Positions 54,221 through 62,558 of a DNA stretch of 64,000 nucleotides are shown one piece after another (position 1 is the stretch's first letter; each line of letters begins with the position of its first letter). A program made the position numbers and the translations under genes. Source of the stretch: Edwardsiella anguillarum ET080813 (GTDB lineage Bacteria; Pseudomonadota; Gammaproteobacteria; Enterobacterales; Enterobacteriaceae); the NCBI RefSeq assembly GCF_000264765.2, contig NZ_CP006664.1, forward strand, positions 3,632,350 through 3,696,349, written 5' to 3'. A model generated the notes under the pieces. That model ran no database searches. It was not told where the DNA came from and saw only the letters and a list, made by a program, of their open reading frames with translations.

Positions 54221-54712
54221 ATGAGTAAAGATACGTTTTATACTGATATGGCTCGCGATCTGAGCGCGCTTTGCAGCGGTGAGTTCAACGCGGTTGCCAC
54301 GCTGTCTAACGTGAGCGCCTTGCTGTATGAGCGCCTGCCTGCGGTGAACTGGGCCGGTTTTTATTTTCTGGATGGGCAGACGCTGGTGCTGGGGCCGTTC
54401 CAGGGCAAGCTGGCCTGCGTACGCATTCCCGTGGGAAAAGGGGTCTGCGGTACGGCGTGCGCCACGGGGCAGATACAGCGCGTTGGGGATGTGCACCGTT
54501 TCGATGGCCACATCGCCTGTGACGCCGAGAGCAATGCGGAGATCGTGCTGCCGCTGGTGGTCGGAGGACGGACGATCGGGGTGCTGGATATCGATAGCAC
54601 ACAGTTTGAGCGCTTCGACGAGGACGATGAAAAAGGCCTGAAAAGCGTAGTGGACGCGCTCTGCCAGCACTTGGAGCACTGCGACTGGGCAAAATTTGTG
54701 ACTTTTGCTTAA
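54221..54712 (+). CDS. msrC: Free methionine-R-sulfoxide reductase (GAF-type, MsrC/YebR)
   Basis: The 163-residue GAF-domain enzyme reduces free methionine-R-sulfoxide. The three Cys expected near the active site are present: LACVRIPVGKGVCGTACATG and HIACDAESNAEIV. The VNWAGFYFLDG and IGVLDIDSTQFERFDEDDE segments match the family. It lies upstream of proQ and has a GAGAATC-type ribosome site. Confidence 0.92.
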   Translation: MSKDTFYTDMARDLSALCSGEFNAVATLSNVSALLYERLPAVNWAGFYFLDGQTLVLGPFQGKLACVRIPVGKGVCGTACATGQIQRVGDVHRFDGHIACDAESNAEIVLPLVVGGRTIGVLDIDSTQFERFDEDDEKGLKSVVDALCQHLEHCDWAKFVTFA

Positions 54713-54813
54713 GGTTGTGGTGCTGATGGCATGGCATTTGGCGGTAGCCTCATTATAATGTCGCCTGTTCATGCCATCGCTGGTTGGCAAACCCGTTGTA
54801 ATCAGGAAATTTC

Positions 54814-55518
54814 ATGGAAAATCAACCAAAGTTGAACAGTAGTAAAGAAGTCATCGCCTTTTTGGCCCAACGTTTCCCTCAGTGCTTCAGCACCGAGGGT
54901 GAAGCCCGCCCGTTAAAGATCGGCATCTTTCAGGATCTGGTTGCGCGGATGCAGGGGGAAGAAAACGGCCTGAGCAAGACTCAGCTACGTTCAGCACTCC
55001 GCCTTTACACATCCAGCTGGCGCTACCTGCACGGGGTAAAACTGGGTGCAGAGCGTGTCGATCTGGATGGCAACGCCTGCGGCGTGCTGGACGAGCAGCA
55101 CGTAGAGCATGCCCGTCAGCAGCTGGAAGAGGCCAAGGCCCGGGTCCAGGCACAGCGTGACGCCCGCAGGCGCGAAGCCGCCGAAAACGGCGAAAAGCGC
55201 GAGCCGCGCCGTCCGCGTCCGGCGGGTAAAAAGCCCACCGTGCGCCGTGACGCTGAGCAGGGCAGTAAAGAAGTGCGTAAACCGCGTGCCGCCAAGGCTA
55301 CGCAGGAGCGCAAACCGCGCGCCAAGAGCGAGACCACGGAACAGCGCAGCACCCCGGTGACCTCGCTGGAACAGCTGCATCTGGGGCAAACCGTGAAGGT
55401 CAGCGCCGGTAAGCATGCCATGGAGGCATCCGTACTCGAGATCACCAAAGACGGTGTACGTGTCCAGCTGTCTAACGGTCTGGCAATGATTGTACGCACA
55501 GAACACTTGCAGTTCTGA
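54814..55518 (+). CDS. proQ: RNA chaperone ProQ
   Basis: The 234-residue global RNA-binding protein has an N-terminal FinO/ProQ domain ([45 protein letters not shown]), a basic Lys/Arg/Ala linker (residues ~120-185) and a C-terminal Tudor-like domain ([33 protein letters not shown]). It binds structured sRNAs and 3' ends. prc follows 20 bp later, so the two are probably co-transcribed. Confidence 0.96.
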   Translation: MENQPKLNSSKEVIAFLAQRFPQCFSTEGEARPLKIGIFQDLVARMQGEENGLSKTQLRSALRLYTSSWRYLHGVKLGAERVDLDGNACGVLDEQHVEHARQQLEEAKARVQAQRDARRREAAENGEKREPRRPRPAGKKPTVRRDAEQGSKEVRKPRAAKATQERKPRAKSETTEQRSTPVTSLEQLHLGQTVKVSAGKHAMEASVLEITKDGVRVQLSNGLAMIVRTEHLQF

Positions 55519-55537
55519 TACGGAGGCCAACCCAGGC

Positions 55538-57580
55538 ATGAACAATTTTTTCCGGGTATCGGCAATCGCCCTGTCGCTGTTTGCAGGTACCGTTTTTGCA
55601 GCGGATGACGCCGTCAGCGGCGCCGTTCAGCTGCCCCAGTTGCATCAGGAACCTCAGCATGCAACGGTCAGTGAACGTGTTACCGCACGTTTCACCCGCT
55701 CCCATTACCGCCAGTTTGACCTCAACGCAGACTTCTCGAAGAAAATCTTCAACCGCTACCTGAACATGCTGGACTATAACCACAACGTGTTTCTGGCATC
55801 GGATATCGCCCGCTTCCGCGATCGCGAAAGCAAGCTGGGCGATGAGCTGCGCAGCGGTCAGCTGGATACGGCCTATGCGCTGTTCAACCTGTCTCAGCAG
55901 CGCCGCCTGGAGCGTTATGAGTATGCCCTGACGCTGCTGAAAAAGCCGATGAACTTTGACGGCAGCGACACCATCGACGTCGATCGCAGCAAGGCGCCGT
56001 GGCCGACCAGCGTCGCCGAGCTGGACAAGCTCTGGTACGCCAAGGTGAAGTATGACGCGCTGAACCTGAAGCTGGCCGGTAAGGACTGGCCGGAGATCCA
56101 GAAGATCCTGACCAAACGCTATCAGTTCGCCATTAAGCGACTGACCCAGGGCAACAGCGAGGATGTCTTCCAGCTGTTTATGAATGCGTTTGCCCGTGAG
56201 ATCGATCCCCATACCAGCTATCTGTCGCCGCGCAATACCGAGCAGTTCAATACGGACATGAGTCTGTCGCTGGAGGGCATCGGCGCGGTGCTGCAGCAGA
56301 CAGAGGATGACTATACCCAGATTAACTCTCTGGTGGCCGGCGGTCCGGCGGCCAAGAGCAAGGTGCTGAAGGTGGGCGATCGCATCGTGGCGGTCGCCCA
56401 GCCGGGCAAACCGATGGTCGATGTGATCGGCTGGCGTCTGGATGACGTGGTCGCCCTGATCAAAGGGCCGAAGGGCAGCAAGGTGCGCCTGGAGATCCTG
56501 CCGGCGGGGAAAGGCACCAAAACCCGTATCGTCACCCTGACCCGCGAACGCATCCGCCTGGAAGATCGCGCCGTGAAGATGAGTGTCAAAACGGTGGACG
56601 GTCATAAAATCGGCGTGCTGGATATTCCCGGCTTCTACGTCGGCCTGACGGAGGACGTCAAGGTTCAGCTGCAGAAGCTGGAGAAACAGCACGTGAGCGC
56701 CATCGTTATCGATCTGCGCGGCAACGGGGGCGGCGCCCTGACGGAGGCCGTGTCTCTGTCGGGTCTGTTTATCCCCAGCGGGCCGGTGGTGCAGGTGCGC
56801 GATAACGTCGGCAAGGTGCGTGAGGACGACGATACCGACGGCGTCGTCTACTACAAAGGGCCGCTGGTGGTGCTGGTCGATCGCTTCAGCGCCTCGGCCT
56901 CCGAGATTTTCGCCGCCGCAATGCAGGACTACGATCGCGCCCTGATCGTGGGTGAGCCCACCTTCGGAAAAGGGACGGTACAGCAGTACCGGTCAGTGAA
57001 CCGCATTTACGATCAGATGCTGCGTCCAGAGTGGCCGGATCTGGGGTCAGTGCAGTACACCATCCAGAAGTTTTACCGCATCAACGGTGGCAGCACCCAG
57101 CGGAAAGGGGTGACGCCGGACATCGTGATGCCGACCGGCGTCGATCCGGCGGACACCGGCGAGAGCTTTGAGGATAACGCGTTGCCGTGGGATAGCATCA
57201 ACGCCGCCGCCTATAATAAGGCCGGCGATGTACAGCGCTTTGATCCGCAGCTGATTGTGCTGCACGATGCGCGTATCGCTAAAGATCCCGAGTTCCAGTA
57301 CATCGAACAGGATATCGCGCACTACAAGGCGCTGAAGGCGCGTCGTAACATTGTCTCTCTGAACTACGCACAGCGTGAAAAGGAGAACAAGGACGACGAC
57401 GCTATTCGCCTGCAGCGGATCAACGCCCGGCTGAAGCTGGAGGGCAAGAAGCCGATCGCCTCGCTGGATGATATTCCTAAGGATTATCAGGAACCGGATC
57501 CCTACCTGAATGAGACGGTGAAAATCGCCGAAGACCTGGCCCTGCTGGAGCAGAAAAGCGCACAGCAGGCTCAGGAGTAG
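55538..57580 (+). CDS. prc: Tail-specific periplasmic protease Prc (Tsp)
   Basis: The 680-residue protease has a signal peptide (FFRVSAIALSLFAGTVFA), an N-terminal helical domain, a PDZ domain (about residues 230-330, SLEGIGAVLQQTEDDYTQIN) and the Ser-Lys catalytic dyad in DRFSASASEIFAAAMQDY and GEPTFGKGTVQQY. It trims C-terminal tails of penicillin-binding proteins and degrades misfolded or tagged proteins. E. coli Prc is 682 residues. The ATG at 55538 opens the signal peptide and has an AGGAGG-like upstream stretch. Confidence 0.96.
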   Translation: MNNFFRVSAIALSLFAGTVFAADDAVSGAVQLPQLHQEPQHATVSERVTARFTRSHYRQFDLNADFSKKIFNRYLNMLDYNHNVFLASDIARFRDRESKLGDELRSGQLDTAYALFNLSQQRRLERYEYALTLLKKPMNFDGSDTIDVDRSKAPWPTSVAELDKLWYAKVKYDALNLKLAGKDWPEIQKILTKRYQFAIKRLTQGNSEDVFQLFMNAFAREIDPHTSYLSPRNTEQFNTDMSLSLEGIGAVLQQTEDDYTQINSLVAGGPAAKSKVLKVGDRIVAVAQPGKPMVDVIGWRLDDVVALIKGPKGSKVRLEILPAGKGTKTRIVTLTRERIRLEDRAVKMSVKTVDGHKIGVLDIPGFYVGLTEDVKVQLQKLEKQHVSAIVIDLRGNGGGALTEAVSLSGLFIPSGPVVQVRDNVGKVREDDDTDGVVYYKGPLVVLVDRFSASASEIFAAAMQDYDRALIVGEPTFGKGTVQQYRSVNRIYDQMLRPEWPDLGSVQYTIQKFYRINGGSTQRKGVTPDIVMPTGVDPADTGESFEDNALPWDSINAAAYNKAGDVQRFDPQLIVLHDARIAKDPEFQYIEQDIAHYKALKARRNIVSLNYAQREKENKDDDAIRLQRINARLKLEGKKPIASLDDIPKDYQEPDPYLNETVKIAEDLALLEQKSAQQAQE

Positions 57581-57613
57581 GGGTAAGCCGGGCTGAAAGG
57601 TCTGATGGAAAAA

Positions 57614-57640
57614 GGCGCGCCGCAGGTCGCGCCTTTTTTT
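57614..57640 (+). terminator. Intrinsic terminator after prc
   Basis: GGCGCG pairs with CGCGCC around an 8-nt loop, with A-run before and TTTTTTT after; it may work in both directions. Confidence 0.85.
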
Positions 57641-57952
57641 GTCTTGCGATCGACCGTCGCTTTCGCCAAATCAACGGAAGGCTGGCGGCAATATATTGAA
57701 AGCTATTTCTTTGAGGGCGTAGTTCTGCGTAAGACAGCTTTTTTCTGATCGATATATCATCATATGGAATTCAGCGCCGCTGATTTTTCACGGCCAGATT
57801 TCTTGATATCGTTCGCGAAATAAACACGGTATTGCCGATAACAATCCCTTAGGATGTCGCTTCCAAAATGTGCAGAATAAGCCTCATCACGTCATGATAC
57901 GTTTATAAGGACATGTCGACTCTGCGAGCGTAGCGCATGCAAATGTCCGGCT
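57641..57952. other. Interval between prc and the RpiR-type regulator
   Basis: No gene is seen in 312 bp. Its end near the convergent regulator contains GGACATGTCGACTC...AAATGTCCGG, an imperfect inverted repeat (about 57910-57952) that may terminate the regulator transcript. htpX, which follows prc in E. coli, is not here. Confidence 0.45.
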
Positions 57953-58798
57953 TTATACAGAGCGCCGGTTTTGCGAGCCTCCCAGCTGATACGCCAGGGC
58001 CACTATCAGCGACTGCACCAGGCACAGCGTGGCGGATTGGGAGCGAAACGCATCCACCTGCGCCTCTTTCACCACAAAACAGAGATCGCTAAAGGTTGCG
58101 AGCGGACTAATCTGGCTGTCCGTAATGACTATCTGTTGAGCGCCCACGCTGGCGGCGGTCTCGCTGACTAACACGGTTTCTTCTGCATAGGGGGAGAAGC
58201 TAATGGATACCACAATATCGCGTGACTTGATGCGATTGATCTGCTCGCGCAGCATCCCGCCCATGCCGTCGAGCAGGATCGGACGACAGTCGAGGTGGCT
58301 CAGCGCGTAGGTTAAATAGGCGGCAACGCTGAATGAACGGCGTAATCCGACGATGTAGATGGTGTCGGCCTCTGCCAGCAGCGCCACTGCTCGCTGTAGC
58401 ATCTCCGGCTCGGCGCGGGCGGCTAAATGCTGCAGCGCCTGGGCGTTGGAGCGGGCAAACTCCTGCAGGATATCCAGCGGCGTTTCCGGTACGGCCTCGC
58501 TCTCCATTTCACGGAACATCCGCGCGCGGTCGCTGTAGCTGGCGGTCTCCTCCATCAGGTTCATTCGAAACAGCTGTTTCATTTCATTGAATCCTGTGAA
58601 ATCAAAGGCATTGGCGAAGCGGATAAGCGTTGACGGCGGCACCCCGGCGCGTTCAGCGATGACGGCAACCGTATCGAAGGCCACGCTGTTGGTATTGTCC
58701 AGCACATAGTGGGATACCTGCTGCAGTCTTTTACTTAGGCTATCGTAGCGGTCGCGGATCTGTTGCTGTAGCTCATTCAGGCTGGATGCTGTCGTCAT
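57953..58798 (-). CDS. RpiR/MurR-family transcriptional regulator with SIS domain
   Basis: The 281-residue protein has an N-terminal RpiR helix-turn-helix (VAVIAERAGVPPSTLIRFAN, FDFTGFNEMKQLF) and a C-terminal SIS sugar-phosphate domain (DTIYIVGLRRSFSVAAYLTY, RDIVVSISFSPYAEETVLVS, VGAQQIVITDSQISPLATFS). Members sense phosphosugars or related metabolites. No metabolic operon stands next to it here, so its target is unknown. Confidence 0.88.
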   Translation of the reverse strand: MTTASSLNELQQQIRDRYDSLSKRLQQVSHYVLDNTNSVAFDTVAVIAERAGVPPSTLIRFANAFDFTGFNEMKQLFRMNLMEETASYSDRARMFREMESEAVPETPLDILQEFARSNAQALQHLAARAEPEMLQRAVALLAEADTIYIVGLRRSFSVAAYLTYALSHLDCRPILLDGMGGMLREQINRIKSRDIVVSISFSPYAEETVLVSETAASVGAQQIVITDSQISPLATFSDLCFVVKEAQVDAFRSQSATLCLVQSLIVALAYQLGGSQNRRSV

Positions 58799-59661
58799 TT
58801 TACCCCCATAGCGTAGTTCTCTGATTCTAAACGCTACAGCGTATTTTTTAAATATTGCTCATCCAGAACAGATCAAAATGAAACAGTGACTTCAGTCGTG
58901 ATTCGCCCAAAATCGCCTCTTCATGGGGATGCGCTCATGTTACTGATGACGACATTACTCACATTGCGGTGTGTTAATCAGCGGGGAGCAGGTCAGTATG
59001 GCTTTTCCTGCCATTGCGGGCCCATACGCCGCCAAACCAGGGGGACTCTCCATGTCGGTAGGAGGCGGTGATCGTCGTTTTTCCTTTCAGTTGTGAATTT
59101 CCCCTGCCTGTATTGTGCGCCGGTGAGCCTGTTCCCGGGCATGACGGCAGTGGGCGTTATATATATTAATATTGAATGACAGTTTTAGAACCTATCCCAT
59201 TAGGCTCTTATTCCTCTTTGCTCATTGTAATGATATTGCACCTTGGCAGGGCATTGTTTTGGCTGTTTGCATTAAAGTTGCCAGATTATCTGGTTTGTAT
59301 CCACACGGGCATTAATATTTTTGCTGTATTCCATTTAAAATGGAGGTATCTATGTTTTCAAAGGGGATAAAATTATGACGTTAGAGAAAACACCACGTAA
59401 CGTGATGATCTGACTTGATTTAATCATGCACTCTTTATCTTTGAAATTTTTTGCTTCATTTATTAGATTAGGTTTCTTTTTTCTGTTTGCTAATAATGTC
59501 ATAGCGTGTAATTAAAGCCATCATTCAAATAATTTACATATGCTATACGGTGTTTGTATTTGAATTATTAATTAAATTATTTATGTGGCGTTTATTGCAT
59601 AGCGATGCCAAATGAAAGGTGTGAAAAATACAATACGATATCTTATATAGTTGAGGACGTT
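58799..59661. other. Long intergenic region upstream of the GH18/type I secretion genes
   Basis: About 860 bp with no supported gene; frames at 58886-59071 and 59176-59370 lack ribosome sites and family resemblance. The AT-rich half from 59370 to 59600 is the likely promoter region of the secreted protein gene. CGTAGTTCTC...AACGCTACAGCGTA near 58811-58842 may be an operator of the divergent regulator. Confidence 0.45.
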
Positions 59662-62469
59662 ATGTCAGTGCAAAAAATAAATTATAACTGGGGAGTCACA
59701 ACGCATATCCAGTTTGATCCTGCAACCGATCGGCTGGATTTCGGCTGGATGCAGAGCAGTGAGTTCTCTATCAGTGAATCTGATGGCTCGGTGGTCATTT
59801 CGATTAGTGGCAACGAGCAATACTATATATTGGACGGCGTATCGCTGGCGGATATGCAGATCTCCGGGATCTCTGCGCTGGACGACTCTGCTGTGGCGGT
59901 GTGGTCGGAGGCCATTACCAACGCCGGTGGCAGCAGCGAACCCGCCGCATCTGTTGCCCCGGTGGTCGCGCCTCCCGTGTCAGACGTCGCTGTTGTTCCG
60001 GCGGCTCCGGCTGCAGATAGTGTCCCGGCACCGATCACCGAGCCAGAGGCAGTACCGGCTCCGCAGCCTGAGAGCGCAGAGAGCGGTGGTCCTGCCCCGG
60101 CGGTCAGCGGTGAAAGCACGGTCACCCAGATCGCCTACAATTGGGGCGCCACCACGCACCTTCAGTTTAATCCGGCAACGGATCGCCTGGATTTTGGCTG
60201 GATGCAGGGCAGCGAGTTCTCCATCAGCGAGGAGAACGGCTCTGTTGTCATTGCCATCAATGGCAATCAGCAATCCTATATTCTGGATGGCGTCTCCTTG
60301 GCCGACATGGACATGTCAGACATTTCTGCCCTGGACAGCTCGGCGATCAGCGCATGGTCTGCGGCCATCTTCAACGCCGGTGGCAGCAGCGAACCCGCCG
60401 CACCGGTTGCTCCGGTGGTCGCGCCTCCCGTGGCAGATATCGCTGCTGTTCCGGCTGCAGATAGTGTCCCGGCACCGGTCACCGTGCCAGAGGCCGTACC
60501 GGCTCCGCAGCCTGAGAGCGTAGGGAGCAGTGATCCTGCCCCGGCGGTCAGCGGCAAAAGCACGGTAATCCAGATTGCCTACAATTGGGGCTCCACCACG
60601 CACCTTCAGTTTAACCCGGCAACGGATCGTCTGGATTTTGGCTGGATGCAGGGCGGCGAGTTTTCCATCAGCGAGGAGAACGGCTCTGTTGTCATTGCCA
60701 TTGATGGTAATCAGCAATCCTATATTCTGGATGGCGTCTCCCTGGCCGACATGGACATGTCAGACATTTCTGCCCTGGACAGCTCGGCGATCAGCGCATG
60801 GTCTGCGGCCATCTTCAACGCCGGTGGCAACGGGGAGATCATCCCGGTATCGTCCGCCCCGGCGGGGAGCTCGTCAGGCAGCCCGGCCTCAACGGTGCCC
60901 AGCGATTATACCGTGATGCCCCGTGATGGCAGTTCTTATGAGTTTACCCCTTACGTGGACATGACGGCCTGGCCGACCCCGGATCTGCTCGCCATCAGCC
61001 AGCAGTCCGGTGCCAGCGAATTTACCCTGGCCTTTATGGTGTCTGATGGCGTGGGTGGTCTGTCATGGGGCGGGGTGGTGCCGGTGGCAACCGAGACCGA
61101 CTTTGCCGGTGGCATTGCCGCCTTCAGAAAGGCCGGTGGCCGGGTGACCCTCTCCTTCGGTGGCGCCAACGGCACTGAGGCTGCGATAGGGGCTTCCAGC
61201 GCCGAAGAGCTGGCAGCGCTTTATCAGAGTGCCATCGATAAGTATCAGGTGGACTCCATCGATTTTGACATCGAGGGGGCAGCCCTGAATGACAAAAAAT
61301 CCGTCGATATGCGCAATCAGGCGATTGCCATTCTGGGGGCCAACAACCCGAATCTGGAAGTCTCCTATACGCTGCCGGTGTTGCCGGATGGGCTGACTCT
61401 GGATGGGATGAATCTGCTGCAGAGCGCCGTTGATAACCATGCCCGTATTGATATTGTCAACGTAATGGCCATGGATTACGGCGGCGCCTACGACCGCCTG
61501 CATAACAACCGCCCGGATATGGGGGATGCGGCCATTTCTGCGGCCAATGCCACCCTGTCACAGATGCGCAGTGTGGGTCTGGTGGACAGCAAGGTCGGCA
61601 TCACGCCGATGATCGGTGTCAACGATGTCAATGTGGAGATCTTCAATCTGGAGGACGCCACCGAGCTGGTGGCCTATGCCGAAGGTAATCCGGATGTCGG
61701 TCGCCTGTCCATGTGGTCCATCGGGCGGGATAACGGTAGCGGCGCTGGTCAGCAATGGGCCAGCAGTTCGGCCAGCGGCCTGCAGCAGGGCAGCTATGAT
61801 TTTGCCAGACTCCTCGGCGGCAGCGGGGCGGATGCCATGGTGCCCGTCAGCACCCCAGATCAGGGAGCGGTAAGTCCGGACAGCAGCGTGACGGCCCTGG
61901 AGAGCGCTCTGGTGGCTCCGGTAGAGCCGGCGGTGGATGCGGCAGCCCCGGGCACGGCGCCCAGCAATTATACCGTGATGCAGGAGATGACCATTCTGGA
62001 GAGTAATAACCCGATGCTGGATGTCTCCTATACGCTGCCGGTGTTGCCGGCGGGGCTGAATCTGGATGGGGGGAATCTGCTGCAGAGCGCCGTTGATAGC
62101 CATGCCCGTATTGATATTGTCAACATAATGGCTATGGATTACGGCGGCGCCTATGACAGCCTGCATAACAATAGTCCGGATATGGAGGATACGGCTATTT
62201 CTGCAGCTAACTCTACGCTGTCTCAGATGCATGATATCGGTATGGACGGCAGCGGCACTACGCCGATGATCGGTGTGAATGATGACAGCAATGAAATCTT
62301 CACGCTGGCCGATGCGGCGGAGCTGGCGGACTACGCCGACTCCAATGCAGATATCGGGCGGTCCATCGGGCAGGATAACGGCACTGCATCCGATCAGTCA
62401 TGGGCAACTAGTTTGGCCCGCGGACTGGAGCAGAGTGATCATGATTTTGCCAAGGCATTTGCAGGTTAA
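59662..62469 (+). CDS. Repeat-containing GH18 (chitinase-like) protein, probable type I secretion substrate
   Basis: The 935-residue protein has no N-terminal signal peptide. Three near-identical ~85-residue modules (INYNWGVTTHIQFDPATDRL; AYNWGATTHLQFNPATDRLD; AYNWGSTTHLQFNPATDRLD) are separated by Pro/Ala-rich linkers. A GH18 domain follows with the catalytic motif VDSIDFDIEGA (Glu as proton donor) and NVMAMDYGGAY. A second copy of only the C-terminal half of GH18 (ESNNPMLDVSYTLPVLPAGL to AFAG) ends the protein. The modules may bind carbohydrate. The HlyB-like transporter downstream points to export by a type I system through a C-terminal signal. The ATG at 59662 has TGAGGA; a longer frame from 59605 lacks a site. 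Confidence 0.78.
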   Translation: MSVQKINYNWGVTTHIQFDPATDRLDFGWMQSSEFSISESDGSVVISISGNEQYYILDGVSLADMQISGISALDDSAVAVWSEAITNAGGSSEPAASVAPVVAPPVSDVAVVPAAPAADSVPAPITEPEAVPAPQPESAESGGPAPAVSGESTVTQIAYNWGATTHLQFNPATDRLDFGWMQGSEFSISEENGSVVIAINGNQQSYILDGVSLADMDMSDISALDSSAISAWSAAIFNAGGSSEPAAPVAPVVAPPVADIAAVPAADSVPAPVTVPEAVPAPQPESVGSSDPAPAVSGKSTVIQIAYNWGSTTHLQFNPATDRLDFGWMQGGEFSISEENGSVVIAIDGNQQSYILDGVSLADMDMSDISALDSSAISAWSAAIFNAGGNGEIIPVSSAPAGSSSGSPASTVPSDYTVMPRDGSSYEFTPYVDMTAWPTPDLLAISQQSGASEFTLAFMVSDGVGGLSWGGVVPVATETDFAGGIAAFRKAGGRVTLSFGGANGTEAAIGASSAEELAALYQSAIDKYQVDSIDFDIEGAALNDKKSVDMRNQAIAILGANNPNLEVSYTLPVLPDGLTLDGMNLLQSAVDNHARIDIVNVMAMDYGGAYDRLHNNRPDMGDAAISAANATLSQMRSVGLVDSKVGITPMIGVNDVNVEIFNLEDATELVAYAEGNPDVGRLSMWSIGRDNGSGAGQQWASSSASGLQQGSYDFARLLGGSGADAMVPVSTPDQGAVSPDSSVTALESALVAPVEPAVDAAAPGTAPSNYTVMQEMTILESNNPMLDVSYTLPVLPAGLNLDGGNLLQSAVDSHARIDIVNIMAMDYGGAYDSLHNNSPDMEDTAISAANSTLSQMHDIGMDGSGTTPMIGVNDDSNEIFTLADAAELADYADSNADIGRSIGQDNGTASDQSWATSLARGLEQSDHDFAKAFAG

Positions 62470-62481
62470 TCATTATCTTTA

Positions 62482-62507
62482 GGCAGGAGTTATTTCCGCC
62501 TTTTTTT
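62482..62507 (+). terminator. Terminator or attenuator after the GH18 gene
   Basis: GGCAGGA and TCCGCC form a short stem followed by TTTTTTT. It would limit read-through from the abundant substrate gene to the transporter gene. Confidence 0.6.
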
Positions 62508-62511
62508 CACT

Positions 62512-62531
62512 AACGCCGCTTCGGCGGCGTT
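62512..62531 (+). repeat. UUCG-capped hairpin ahead of the transporter gene
   Basis: AACGCCGC and GCGGCGTT pair around TTCG, an unusually stable tetraloop. It has no T-run; it may stabilise the upstream mRNA end. Confidence 0.7.
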
Positions 62532-62558
62532 ACACATAATTTCGATTAAGAATTAATA

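Noticed and set aside
55472..56692. A 406-codon minus-strand frame opposite prc
   Set aside because: It is a high-G+C antisense shadow of a well-known protease gene.
58886..59370. Two frames of 61 and 64 codons in the gap before the GH18 gene
   Set aside because: No ribosome sites or conserved features; the second is hydrophobic only because of AT-rich sequence.
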